Origin: Ehretia macrophylla
Taxonomy: Eukaryota; Streptophyta; Magnoliopsida; Boraginales; Ehretiaceae
Direction: 5' to 3'
Assembly: GCA_037974665.1 (NCBI GenBank)
Contig: CM075768.1
Location: 12,019,001 to 12,083,000, forward strand
DNA: 64,000 nt
Shown here: positions 36,251 through 47,011 of the stretch, one piece after another
Layout of the letters: every line of letters begins with the position of its first letter
Position numbering within the stretch: position 1 is the first letter of the stretch
The notes under the pieces: model-generated
The model's input: only the letters and a program-made list of their open reading frames with translations
What the model was told of the DNA's origin: nothing
Databases searched by the model: none
Program-made: the position numbers and the translations under genes

Positions 36251-38236
36251 TTTCAGACTTAAAGAATTAATGCTTAAATATGTGCTAGATTTTAATTTTG
36301 CTAAATTAGGTGCTTAAACAAGATTAGCCCGACAAGTTTTAAAAGCTAGTTTAAAGAACAATAGCCAATTTGAAAACATTCTTGAGAGCGAAGAGAAAAT
36401 TTTTGGAAAGCGTAAACATTTTGAATAGCACTAATGTGCTTTCAAGATTGGATTTGAGGTATACCATATAATGAGGGTTGTTACCCCTTATTTTGCCACG
36501 TTTCCTTCCTTGTAACTCCCTCTTCAATCTTCATCTCTTTTGGTTCTTGAATATATTGAGCTTCTGATGAGATCAATTTGCTTTATACATGAATTTGCAA
36601 CTCAAAGGATTCACAAGTTTGATCATCATATCATCTTCATTTCTCTAAGTTTTGATTTGTGATCTTCAAGATCTTCACTCTTTTAGCTTTTCAAGACTTC
36701 AAATGATCTCCCAATCTATGACTAATTTGAAACATACAAAACTTGTACAAGCCATGATTAGTTAACATTGATCGTATGACTAAGATTTGGTTATCATCAA
36801 AATATGAGATCAAAGCCTTCAGGTTAACAAACTCTCCATTTTTTATGATGACAAAATCTTACATATTTAAGCACATTCTTATTTGAAATCAAGGCATGAG
36901 TAAGATAGTCATAAAGATAAGTAAGATCCCCCTTACTATATGAATATCAAAGTAAGTAAGCTCCCCCTTACTATATGTATATTAAAGTTTCCTCCCATAA
37001 TGATTTATGTATTTTTTTCCCTCTTTGATATCATCAAAATGAGTTAGACATGAGAAACAATGATAGAGAGACAAGTAATAGGAGCATAGAAAGGCATAAA
37101 GAGTCAAGTAAAAGCATAAAGATAAAGAGAACACAATCACTGCATTAAATCTAGCAAAAGTTTGCCATTAAAACAAAGTATGCAAGTGAAAAGGGTTTGA
37201 CTAGCAAGAGTCTTAAAGAACTATCGAAAGAAATTAGAGAATAACACAATGGCCTAGCTTGATCCATTATTATCTCCATCGTCATCATTACCACCATTTT
37301 CATCATCATTGTCATTTTCATCATCACCGTTATCTTCATCATCACTTGGGGGTTTACCATCTTTCCATTGACTCAGAGGCACTAGAGGTTCATAGCCATT
37401 CTCAGTAACTCAACTAGTATATATGTCCAACCATGTGTGAATGTTTTTTTACTTGAAGTTGTAAAGGAGCGAGGCTTTTGTTAAGGTTTCTTTTTACATG
37501 GCGTACCATGTCTCAAACTTGTTCATCAAACTTTATTTTCCAGCTTATTTGCATACGAGATATAGCTTGAAGAATCTTGTCAGTATCTGACATAGCAGTT
37601 GAAGAACTCAGAGCTTGAGGAACTTGGTGACTTGACCTAATACCTTGTCGGTGATACTTATCTGATATAATAGTCTCTCTCGAAACAAGACGAGAAGCAT
37701 GAAAATTCTACGCATTTACCTCATCCACGTCTATTGAGTCAGGGGCCATTTTACCAAAATTAGCTCTTCCTCATCAATGACTAGCTTTTCTTTTCTTTAT
37801 TCTTTAGTACGTGTTCCCTCTATTCGAGCCCTCTTCTTGTTGAAGCACTAAGAGTGGTACTGTTGTCTCCCAAGATTACAGTTTTCTCATTAGGAGGTAA
37901 TTCCAATACTTCAGATAGTTCTAAGATTTTGCCCTTAGGAATAAACAAACACATCTGTCTCATAGTAGTTGTATCAAACTTCAACATTGGATTGAATGGC
38001 TTAGAATGCTCGCTTTCTAAAGGCACCTTGTGATCTTTAAAGATTACAGTCAAAGCCATGCCATATGCTAATTCCATTATTTGCTTGTGAATATGCCACA
38101 TATGAGATAGTATTAAATATGGCACAATATGGGATCCTACCATCATTAGAAACCCGATGCATAATCAAATCTTGAACAATGTGAAGCAATAGTCTATTGC
38201 ATCCTATGACATCTCTATCATGAGAGGTGATACCAA

Positions 38237-39125
38237 TGTAGAAGCCAAAATCTACAATTACGAATTCAGAGCCACTAGCAACCTATAAAGACAGAAAATG
38301 AGGAAAGCTGCGTGAGTCTTGGGACACCGGTGTGGTGCCAGCCAAAGACACTCCGGCACTCAAGTTAGTAGGTTACCGGGTAAGATAGAAAATGAAGAAA
38401 GTAGGATGGGTAAGGCAGAGGCTACCGTAATTCTGGCATCGTTTTAGGGAGTGTAGGCCGTGAAGATATGGAAGAGAGAAGGGAAGTAAGACTAGTAAGG
38501 CTAGTACTCGATGCTTTCTCCTTGTGTAGGCGTGGCCTACTTATAGGTGTGGTCAAGCCAAGAGTCACGAACCCTTAGGACTTGTACTCTTGGTAGACTA
38601 CCTAATCACTTACCGCGTAAGATTGAGGTAGTCTCTATCTCGAATCCTTCGTCGATTATCCGCTTCTCATAGGCTGGGTGAACGCGATAGGTCTGGAGTC
38701 GCTCATCCCTTAAGACTTGCAACTTGAGTAGACTATCTCAATGAAGTAATTACTTATCCCGTAGGATAGGCCTTCATCCAAACTTGTCGTTCATCACGTT
38801 CTATAGTAGTCTAGTCCCTTAAGGTATCCTCTGTGGTCGCTTATCTTTTACGGTAGGCTAGTCCCATAGGACTCTCTCTTAGCTGTTAATCCGTTTGCAC
38901 CCGGTAAGGCCATGGTTGCGCTCGAGTTCGTTGTCGGGCACCTACATGAGATAATCCATTCTTTGGGCCTAGCGTAGAGCTAGGGGCCTCCGCGTGGGCT
39001 CCTTCAGTAGTAGGTTGTGACTTATAGTGCTATATGCAGGCCTTGGCCCAAGTATTAGCGTCGTTTGGGGCTAAGAGAACCATCGTGATTGGACCGAGGG
39101 TCCAAGCCCATTTTTTGCATTAACA
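38237..39125 (-). repeat. 3' LTR of the gag-protease element
   Basis: On minus, TGTTAATGCAAAAAATGGG...TTCTACA. It pairs with 44830-45718 at the same length. Confidence 0.9.
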
Positions 39126-39229
39126 GTTTGTCCCCCCACTCCCTAAGTCGAAGAGTCTTCGAGTTAGGGAGTAAATTGCTCGTAAAGTGAGCTCGACTTG
39201 TACTCCTTGGGAAAAATTTGCAACTCACC

Positions 39230-40790
39230 ACGCGAGTGGTTAACAGCCTACCAAATGTTGGTGGGTAATTTCACATCTTACTGTAGTTTTTTTTTTTGAA
39301 TTGCGCGGCCGATTATTTCTATAATGGTGCTTCGTATCCCACTGTCACATTCAAAAGTTGCACAGCCTACCACGTTCAGTTTTACAGCTCGCAACCTACC
39401 ATTTTTCCTTGAAGTCGCGTAATCTACCATATCTTTTCTTGGATGGGTCCGTAGCCTACCAGAATTGTGCATTCAACGCCGCAGCCTACCATTTACTCAC
39501 TTGCTACTTACAACTTAAAATTGTTTTCACAGCTCGCAGCCTACCGTTGTTTGTCGTAACGTGGCAGACTACTATTTCTCCTTGTTTTTTCTTCCACAAC
39601 GAGTTTTGCAAAAGTTGTGAAGTCTTAGGAAGGAAAGATAAATGTGCGCCTTCTTATCGTAAATTGAGGAGTTGACTAGAGCCTACCATTGGTAGGCTCC
39701 AAAAATGTGCTTACCTCTAAATCGTACACTTCCTTGAGTTGGAGACGGAGCCTACCATGCTAGTAGGACTCAAAAAGTGTGCACCAAAGTGTTGTAACCT
39801 TTTTTCCCCTCTCTACACATAGTAGGGTGAATTGGTGTTGTAGCTCTCATTCATAGCCACATAGACTACCATTGTAACTTTTTCATCCATAGCTGCGTGC
39901 ACTACCATAGAAATCCATTTCTTCATCATAGTCAAGTGGACTACAACGACCATTCTTACTCGTATTCAAACAGGCTACTACAACAATCTCTTACTCGTAG
40001 CCAAGTAGGCTACCATTTGTTATTGTTGTATCCTTGCAGCCTACCGTGGTTGGTAGGACCTAACATGAGGTATTTTAAAACCAAGTGATTGCCTACTATA
40101 GTTGGTAGGCTCTTACTAACATGTAAGAGTCCTTAGGACAGTGCATATGTGCTTAGTGCGATAAATAATAAATTGAGCTTACAAGTACCCTTAGAATGGT
40201 AGGGTGACTCCTCTAGAAACTAGTGATATTAAGTTGACCCTTTTAGTTGAGCCAAACATACGGTAAGATAATCATTTTGGTGAAGCCTATCGTAGGCATT
40301 GACTTTAACGTATCGTAGGATGACCCTTTTGATGGGCTAAAAGTATAAGATCCTCTTATTAGGATAGAGGCATTTACTACCTTTTGTTATAGGTATAACA
40401 TGTTAGAGACTTTGTTTTGTCCTCTTCTGGCTAATTGGATAAGTTTAGAAGGTTTGCGACCCTTCTTAAATAAGCAAGGCAAGTTGGGGACTCCATGGAT
40501 CCATTCTTGACAATTTGAGTATGTTTTGAGGGTCCGCGACTCCTCTTTGATGAATATAGTAGGCTAAGGAATTCGTGAGTCCGTTTCTAACCATTTGAGT
40601 ATGTTTGGAGGGCCTAGGACTTCTCTCTTTTTTGTAAGCTATATTGCTCTTGATCGGACGGTCGTCGTCTTTCCCTATTTAGGAGGGCAAACTACCATAG
40701 GGGTAGTTTGGATCTTAATCGGTTAGCCCCAAGAGTGGCCTACCATTGCGTAGACTTAGGGTAGGGTAGCTTTGCTTTTAGAGGCCACGC
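39230..40790. repeat. zone of dispersed CCTACCAT words
   Basis: GCCTACCA, CTACCAT and TGGTAGGCT words recur irregularly every 25-70 bases from 39240 to about 40110 and more rarely beyond. They share the core of the regular array that follows, so this may be a much older, decayed part of the same array. No frame carries a domain. Confidence 0.6.
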
Positions 40791-42615
40791 CACTTGTAGG
40801 TCGATAATCTTAGAGCTTACCGTAATAGGTGGGTCCCCCTAGGATACTAAGTAGCGGTGTAATGATATCGGAACCTACCGTAGTAGGTAGATCCCCTTAG
40901 GATCCTAGGCTGATGGGTTGATAATTTCGGAGCCTACCGTAATAGGATGCAGTATACAAGAGGACAAGTTGGTACATTCCACATTTCAAATTCTACCTTA
41001 GTAGGTTGCTCCCTTTGGGATTTTAAGATGGTTGGTTAGTCATTCCGGACCCTACCATAGTAGATTGCGCCCTTTAGGCATCTTAGTTGGTAGACGGATC
41101 ACTTTGGACCCTACCATAGTAGGTTGTGCCTTTTTGGCATCTTAGTTGCTAGATGGGTCCCTTCGGACCCTACCGTAGTAGGTTGCGCCTTTTAGGCGTC
41201 TTAGTTGATAGGTAGATTACTCGGACCCTACCATAGTAGGTTGCGCCATTTAGGCGTCTTAGTTGGCAGGTGGGTCACTTGGACCCTACCATAGTAGGCT
41301 GCGCCCCTTAGGCGTATTAGTTGGTAGGTGGGTCACTTAGACCTTACCATAGTAGCTTGCGCCATTTAGGCGTCTTGTTTGGTAGGTAGGTCACTTGGAC
41401 CCTACCATAGTAGGCTGCAACCATTAGGCGTCTTGTTTGGTAGGTAGGTCACTTGGACCCTACTATAGTAGGTTCCGCTGTTTAGGCGTCTTAGTTGGTA
41501 GATGGGTCACTTGGACCCTACCTTAGTAGGTTGCGCCCCTTAAGCGTTTCAGTTGGTAGGTGGGTCACTTAGACCCTACCATAGTAGGTTGTGCCATTTA
41601 GGCGTCTTGTTTAGTAAGTAGGTCACTTGGACCCTACTATAGTAGGTTGCGCTGTTTAGGCGTCTTAGTTGGTAGGTAGGTCACTTGGACCTTACCATAA
41701 TAGGTTGCACCGTTTAGGCATCTTAGTTGATAGGTAGGTTATTCGGACCCTACCATAGCAGGTTGCGCCTTTTTGGCATCTTAGTAGGTAGATGGGTCCC
41801 TTCGGACCCTACCATAGTAGGCTGCGCCGTTTAGGCGTCTTAGTTGATAGGTAGATTACTCGGACCCTACCATAGTAGGTTGCGCCATTTAGGCGTCTTA
41901 GTTGGCAGGTGGGTCACTTGGACCTTACCATAGTAGGCTGCGTCCCTTAGGCGTCTTAGTTGGTAGGTGGGTCACTTAGACCCTACCATAGTAGCTTGTG
42001 CCATTTAGGCGTCTTGTTTGGTAGGTAGGTCACTTGGACCCTACCATAGTAGGCTGCGACCCTTAGGCGTCTTGTTTGGTAGGTAGGTCACTTGGACCCT
42101 ACTATAATAGGTTGCGCCGTTTTGGCGTTTTGTTTGGTAGGTAGGTCACTTGGACCCTACCATAATAGGTTGCGTCGTTTAGGTGTCTTGTTTGGTAGGT
42201 AGGTCACTTGGACCCTACCATAATAGGTTGCGTCGTTTAGGCGTCTTAGTTGGTAAGCAGGTCACTTGGACCCTACCATAGTAGGTTGCGCCGTTTAGGC
42301 GTCTTAGCTGCTAAGTAGGTTACTCGGACCATACCATAGTAGGTTGTGCCATTTAGGCGTCTTAGTTGGTAGGTGGGTCACTTGGACCCTACCATAGTAG
42401 GTTGCGCCATTTAGGCGTCTTGTTTAGTAGGTTGGTCACTTGGACCCTACCATAGTAGGTTGCGCCATTTAGGCGTCTTAGTTGGTAGGTAGGTTACTCG
42501 GACCCTACCATAGTAGGTTGCGCCATTTAGGCGTCTTATTTGATAGGTGGGTCACTTAGAACCTACCATAGTAAGCTGCGCCCCTTAGGCATCTTGTTTG
42601 GTAAATGGGTCATTT
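40790..42615. repeat. 58-bp tandem array, about 31 copies
   Basis: The CCTACC core recurs at a period of 58-59, for example at 40816, 40874, 40933, 40992 and 41051. Further along, GACCCTACC/GACCTTACC starts at 41282, 41340, 41398, 41456 and 41514. Each unit has CCTACCATAGTAGG (arms CCTAC and GTAGG), a GCGCC..TTAGGCGTCTT part and GGTAGGTGGGTCACTTGG. Variants recur with an offset of 639 bases, showing a higher-order duplication. Tandem repeats in the 3' untranslated part of Tat-type elements are a known source of plant satellites. Confidence 0.93.
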
Positions 42616-42862
42616 CAAACATGCCTTCAGACCTCGGAATCTTAACTAGACAAATTATTCAATGAGTGGGCCGAAACACGTTGCCTTTTCATTTTGAGAA
42701 ACTAATTACAATGATTGCTCCTGGGCATGTCACCGATTGAGACTGATTCTACTAACCCCTTGGAGGGGAGACTAACTTAAGACTAATGACCCCCTAGAGG
42801 GGCTATTAACTAAAGGTCGCTAATGCTGAAAGTAATGTTTGTTAAGGCGAATGGTATTTCGA

Positions 42863-44740
42863 CTATTGTGACTGAGATATGCTTGCGATAGGTTGCTTGA
42901 ATTGAGCTTGCACGGTAGCTTGTTCCAGTTGGTATACGACATTGTAATCTGGTTGTCTTTGGGTGGTTCTCCGTTGCGCTCTTATTTCACCAATCCCTCG
43001 CTGGGTAGGGAACTTGATCACTTGGTGGTAAGTGGATGAAACAGCTTTCATATCATGGATCCATGGTCTTCCCAAAATGATGTTGTAGGGCGATGGAAAA
43101 TCTATCACCGAGAATTGAGTCAAGAGGTTTACGTTGTGTGCATCAATAGGAATGATAATCTCCCCAATGGTGCTCTTGCTCTCGCTGCTAAATCCTACTA
43201 GTATGGTTGTGGAGCGCATGATGCAAGATTCATCAATTCCTATTTCTTTAAGGGTTTTTAACATGAGTACATTGGCAGCGCCACCGTTGTCAACCTGTAT
43301 TTTCCTAACCAACCGGTTGGCCACCATCAACTCAATGACTAGGGCATTGTAATGCGGGTCATCTTGGTAGTTTGTTCCCTGGTTGGAGAACGTGATGACT
43401 TCTCCTTGTTCGGACTCCCTTAATCGTTGGGGCTAAAGTCAGATTTGAACGCACGTCCGGTGCGTATATTTGTTGCCAAGTGAGCAGTCCCACCAACCCT
43501 TGATCTGCCAGTGATGACATTGACGGTATGCTCATATCTTGGTGATCTTGGCGAAGTGGTATCCTGAGTCGCATGCTCTCCTTCTCCTTGGGCCATCATT
43601 CTTCTCCTGTGGATTTGTTCTTGTTCAAGTAATCGTCTATTATCTTGTGAGTGGTTGCTCATTTGCTCATCCGTAGTGTAAGTCTCATATCTTCTATGAT
43701 GTTGATCAGATGTTGTAGTCCGTCTATGATCTCGCCTATCGTAGCGCGGTGAGGAGGGATGGTATTTGGCTCTATCTTCTTCCCACTTGATCTGGGCCCA
43801 CGCCTTGGCGAGGACATCCTCCATAGTCTTGCATGGGTATTTGGTTAACTCTTTATACAAGTCCGACTCGTGAAGTAGACCCTTGCGGAAGGCAGAGATA
43901 GCTGTGGCCGTGTCATAATTCAGGATGGACACCCTTTCCTTGTTAAATCTGCCCGTAGGGATTCTTCCCTCCTTTGCACAATCAAGTAGAGGTTGTCTGA
44001 CTTTTTTTTAACTTCCTGCTGCTCGCGAATTGCTCCACGAACATGTCTATCAACTGGGCAAAAGAGGAGATACAGTTATTCGGCAAGCTCGTGTACCATT
44101 GTAAGGCGGGTCCTACTAAGCTGGAGCCGAAGCCCTTGCACATGCAGGCTTTTCTCGAATCTCGCAGAATGGCTACTGTGAGCATTCTTTGCTTGTACTG
44201 CATTATGTGGTCATCGGGATCGGTGGTCCCATGGTAGGGCCTCATGTTTGGAAAGCTAAACTTTGCCGGCATCTCTACCATGGCGATGGTGTCAACAAAC
44301 GACGAGTCAACAAAACTATTTACCGCACTCTTCTTGATGGGGACAGGTACCCCAGGGATCCTTTGGATTAAGGATTCAATTTCTTGGAATCGACTAAGGA
44401 TGTCCTGGTTCGGTACTCTTTCATCTGTTGACTGAGTCGGTAGTCGCTCAGTAGCGACGGTAGTTTGGAGGTAGACCCCACTCCCAGGCGTCTGTTGTGG
44501 TGTAGACCCAAGGGATTGCATGGGTACCATCGACTGTCCATGGGCGATTGACTTCCCGAGGATAGATGGGGTAGCGGACGCTGTGAGGGTCTTGACCCTT
44601 TCCTCTAGCACAATATTTTCTTGGCATAAGACAGTGTTTTTCGCCTCAAGTTCTTTCAGCTTGTCCTTGCAAGCTTCCATCTCGGCCATCAAAGCATCCA
44701 TCTGTGCTTGGAGATCGTTTTGAGTACTCGTTTCAGCCAT
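42863..44740 (-). pseudogene. gag and aspartic-protease region of the non-autonomous gypsy element
   Basis: On minus, gag starts at 44740 (MAETSTQNDLQAQMDALMAE) with a coiled-coil N-terminus of about 60 residues. The retrotransposon gag core follows (YHGTTDPDDHIMQYKQRM, then GPALQWYTSLPNNCISSFAQL, here cut to its key words GPALQWY and NCISSF), and a basic R/H/D-rich linker at about 43700-43600. The protease-like part at 43330-42863 has NIILGRPWIHDMKAVSSTYH, typical of Tat elements. A few breaks are present. No RT follows. Confidence 0.82.
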
Positions 44741-44829
44741 CGTTTTCGTCGCAAGTAGTCGTACTCGAGGGTTTCGTAGCCTTCTGTTCAGGTAACTAAA
44801 TTGTTAAGGCCCCACGGTGGGTGCCAAAT

Positions 44830-45718
44830 TATAGATGCCAAAATCTACAATTACGAATTCAGAGCCACTAGCAACCTGCAAAGATAGAAAATGAGGAAAG
44901 CTGCGTGAGTCTTGGGACACCTGTATGGTGCCGGTCAAAGACACTCTGACGCTCAAGTCAGTAGGTTACCGGGTAAGATAGAAAATGAAGAAAGTAAGAT
45001 GGGTAAGGCAAAGGCTACCATAATTCTGGCATCGTTTTAGGGAGTGTAGGCCGTGAAGATGTGGAAGGGAGAAGGGAAGTAAGGCTAGTAAGGCTAGTAC
45101 TCGATGCCTTCTCCTTGTGTAAGCGTGGCCTACTTATAGGTGTGGTCAAGCCAAGAGTCACGGACCCTTAGGACTTGTACTCTCGGTAGACTACCTGATC
45201 GCTTACCGCGTAAGATTGAGGTAGTCTCTATCTCGAATCCTTCGTCGATTATCCGCTTCTTGTAGGCTGGGCAAACGCGATAGGTCTGGAGTCGATCATC
45301 CCCTAAGACTTGCAACTTGAGTAGACTACCTCAAGGAAGTAATTACTTATCCCGTAGGATAGGCCTTCATCCAAACTTGTTGTTCATCACGTTCTATAGT
45401 AGTCTAGTCCCTTAAGGTATCCTCTGTGGTCGCTTATCTGTTACGGTAGGCTAGTCCCATAGGACTCTCTCTTAGCTGTTAATCCGTTTGCACCCGGTGA
45501 GGCCATGGGTTGCGCTCAAGTCCGTCGTCAGGCACCTACATGAGATAATCCATTCTTTGGGCCTAGCGTAGAGCTAGGGGCCTCCGTGTGGACTCCTTCA
45601 GTAGTAAGCTGCGACTTATGGTGCTATATGCAGGCCTTGGCCCAAGTATTAACGTCGTTTGGGCTAAGAGAACCATTGTGATTGGACCGAGGGTCCAAGC
45701 CCATTTTTTGCATTAACA
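44830..45718 (-). repeat. 5' LTR of the gag-protease element
   Basis: 889 bp, the partner of 38237-39125. Its inner edge adjoins the primer-site region at 44808-44829. Confidence 0.9.
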
Positions 45719-46100
45719 ACCAGGCATGCAATTATCAACAACTTCCCAAATCATAGCTACCATTGCATTTCTATCATCGATATGCATATCAGGATATCCT
45801 TTTGTACAATAATATCATTGACTAACTACAAGAAATTGAAATAATGAACTTAGATAGCTCGTAGTGAGTATAATGTTCACTCCCCTTACTATTGACCTTA
45901 AGGTATTATGATTTCCTTCATACAAGTTAATGTATAATTCACGGACCAAACTCTCATATGTTTCACATGCAATGAACATAAAATTATCAAGATCTTGAAA
46001 TTTCAAGCATTCAACTACATCGGTACTTTCAAATGAGGATTCAACAATAGGGTTATTTGCAATCACTTTGCTCCGGAGGATCAAGAGAAGACGATTCGGT

Positions 46101-46330
46101 CACATTTTTAGTAATACATCAATAATTGATATTTTGTGTTATCAATGATATTTTTTATTTTTTCTCAAAAAAAATTGATTATTATATTCTCATTAGTTAT
46201 TTTGAGTTAAAATTATTTATTTAGACTTTTTTTTGGTTGGATGTTAAAAGATGATATAAAGAAAAAATTATTATAGTTAGTTTATGTTATTTCTTTTCAT
46301 TAAAATAAAAATCTCTGTATTAAACAAGAA
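46101..46330. other. intergenic, no gene seen
   Basis: Very AT-rich spacer between the retroelement nest and the laccase upstream region. Confidence 0.6.
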
Positions 46331-46678
46331 GGGAAATTTGAGCCAATAGTCCATATTATTTTCCTAAAGTTTCAAATTTATCTCTATTATTCAAAATTAG
46401 TCAATTTAGTCTTTATCGTTTCACAAAAATTTTAAATTCGTCTCTATTATTTAAAGTTAGCCAATTTAATTATTTATTATTATTTTTTAAAAAAATTCAG
46501 TTTAGTCCTTGTCTGAATTGGCTAAATTAAAATTCTTTGAAAAATAATAGGGAATAAATTATTTTGAACAGTAGGGATGAATTTAAATTTTTTTGAAAAA
46601 TAATAGGGATCAATTAAATAATAAGAACGAATTTAAAATTTTAAAAAAATAAACAAGGCTTTTTATGTAATTTTTCCT
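46331..46678. mobile_element. fold-back element, copy 2 (laccase upstream region)
   Basis: The left half has TCTCTATTATTCAAAATTAG units; the right half has the inverted AAATAATAGGGA units. The ends GGGAAATTTG and AATTTTTCC are inverted to each other. It lies about 200 bases upstream of the laccase TATA box and belongs to the family at 3912 and 47624. Confidence 0.65.
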
Positions 46679-46873
46679 AACCAGATAGGAACGAAGATGA
46701 AATTTAAGACTTTTGTTTTTTGCTTTTATTATTCACCTTTTGACTCTTTGAGCAAATAAGTGAATAATAGTTAAGGCATTTGCCTTTTACTCAATTTTGT
46801 CTCCACATGTTTATAACTAGATGTGTTTCACGTTGCCTAATATCTCACCTTCCACCCCTTCTGAAGGAGCTCC

Positions 46874-46879
46874 TATAAA
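46874..46879 (+). promoter_or_regulatory. TATA box of the laccase gene
   Basis: TATAAA in the context CTCCTATAAATCG lies 48 bases before the laccase ATG. With the usual plant spacing of about 30 bases, transcription would start near 46905, giving a short leader. The start site itself is not determined. Confidence 0.6.
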
Positions 46880-46921
46880 TCGCCCATCGTTCCTAGCTTG
46901 CTTTGTACCTTTCCTTTGAAC

Positions 46922-47011
46922 ATGGCCCGCCCTATGCTCTTGTTCAAGTGCTTTTTGTTTTTTCTCTCTTGTACATGTGCTTCTGCCCGAGTCATAGAAC
47001 ATACATTTCAT
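46922..47011 (+). CDS. laccase exon 1 (signal peptide)
   Basis: Encodes 30 residues, [10 protein letters not shown] then [12 protein letters not shown], with a hydrophobic core followed by a small-residue cleavage site. It ends in CAT before GTAAGT, phase 0. This ATG was chosen because it opens a signal peptide 48 bases after a TATA box and joins in frame to exon 2. Confidence 0.88.

Larger units (their letters stand above)
38237..45718 (-). mobile_element. gypsy-type element with gag-protease and a satellite array, no RT or integrase
   Basis: Two 889-bp LTRs (38237-39125 and 44830-45718) differ by roughly 6 percent where compared. They are flanked by ACCAA and ACCAG, a probable decayed duplication. 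On minus the order is 5' LTR (right), a primer-site region GGCACCCACCGTGGGGCC (plus 44808-44827), gag, protease, about 3.7 kb of non-coding sequence dominated by a 58-bp tandem array, a purine tract (GGGAGTGGGGGGACAAAC), and 3' LTR. Gag and protease resemble the Tat branch of Ty3/gypsy. No RT, RNase H or integrase is visible, so it is non-autonomous. It has only a few breaks in the coding part. Confidence 0.88.
36251..46100 (-). mobile_element. SIRE-like copia relic, split by a gypsy-type element
   Basis: On minus, an LTR starts TGTTAACCTGAAGG at 36829 and runs left. A purine-rich tract lies just inside it. From 36830 to 38236 and again from 45719 to 46100 the minus strand carries the extra-ORF protein family seen at 30945-32117. 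Shared words include PYLILSHM against PYIILSHM, and a V-G-NI-L segment near 45860. An acidic Asp/Asn/Glu-rich run occupies about 37265-37345. Gag, pol and the other LTR are not seen, so only the 3' end of the element survives. The element at 38237-45718 sits inside it. Confidence 0.65.

Noticed and set aside
37151-37360. Met-rich frame (repeated MMK/MMM)
   Set aside because: It is a shifted reading of the acidic Asp/Asn/Glu run in the SIRE-like extra ORF.
40790-42615. CRISPR-like regular array
   Set aside because: Units are contiguous 58-bp monomers with no unique spacers, in a plant retroelement.
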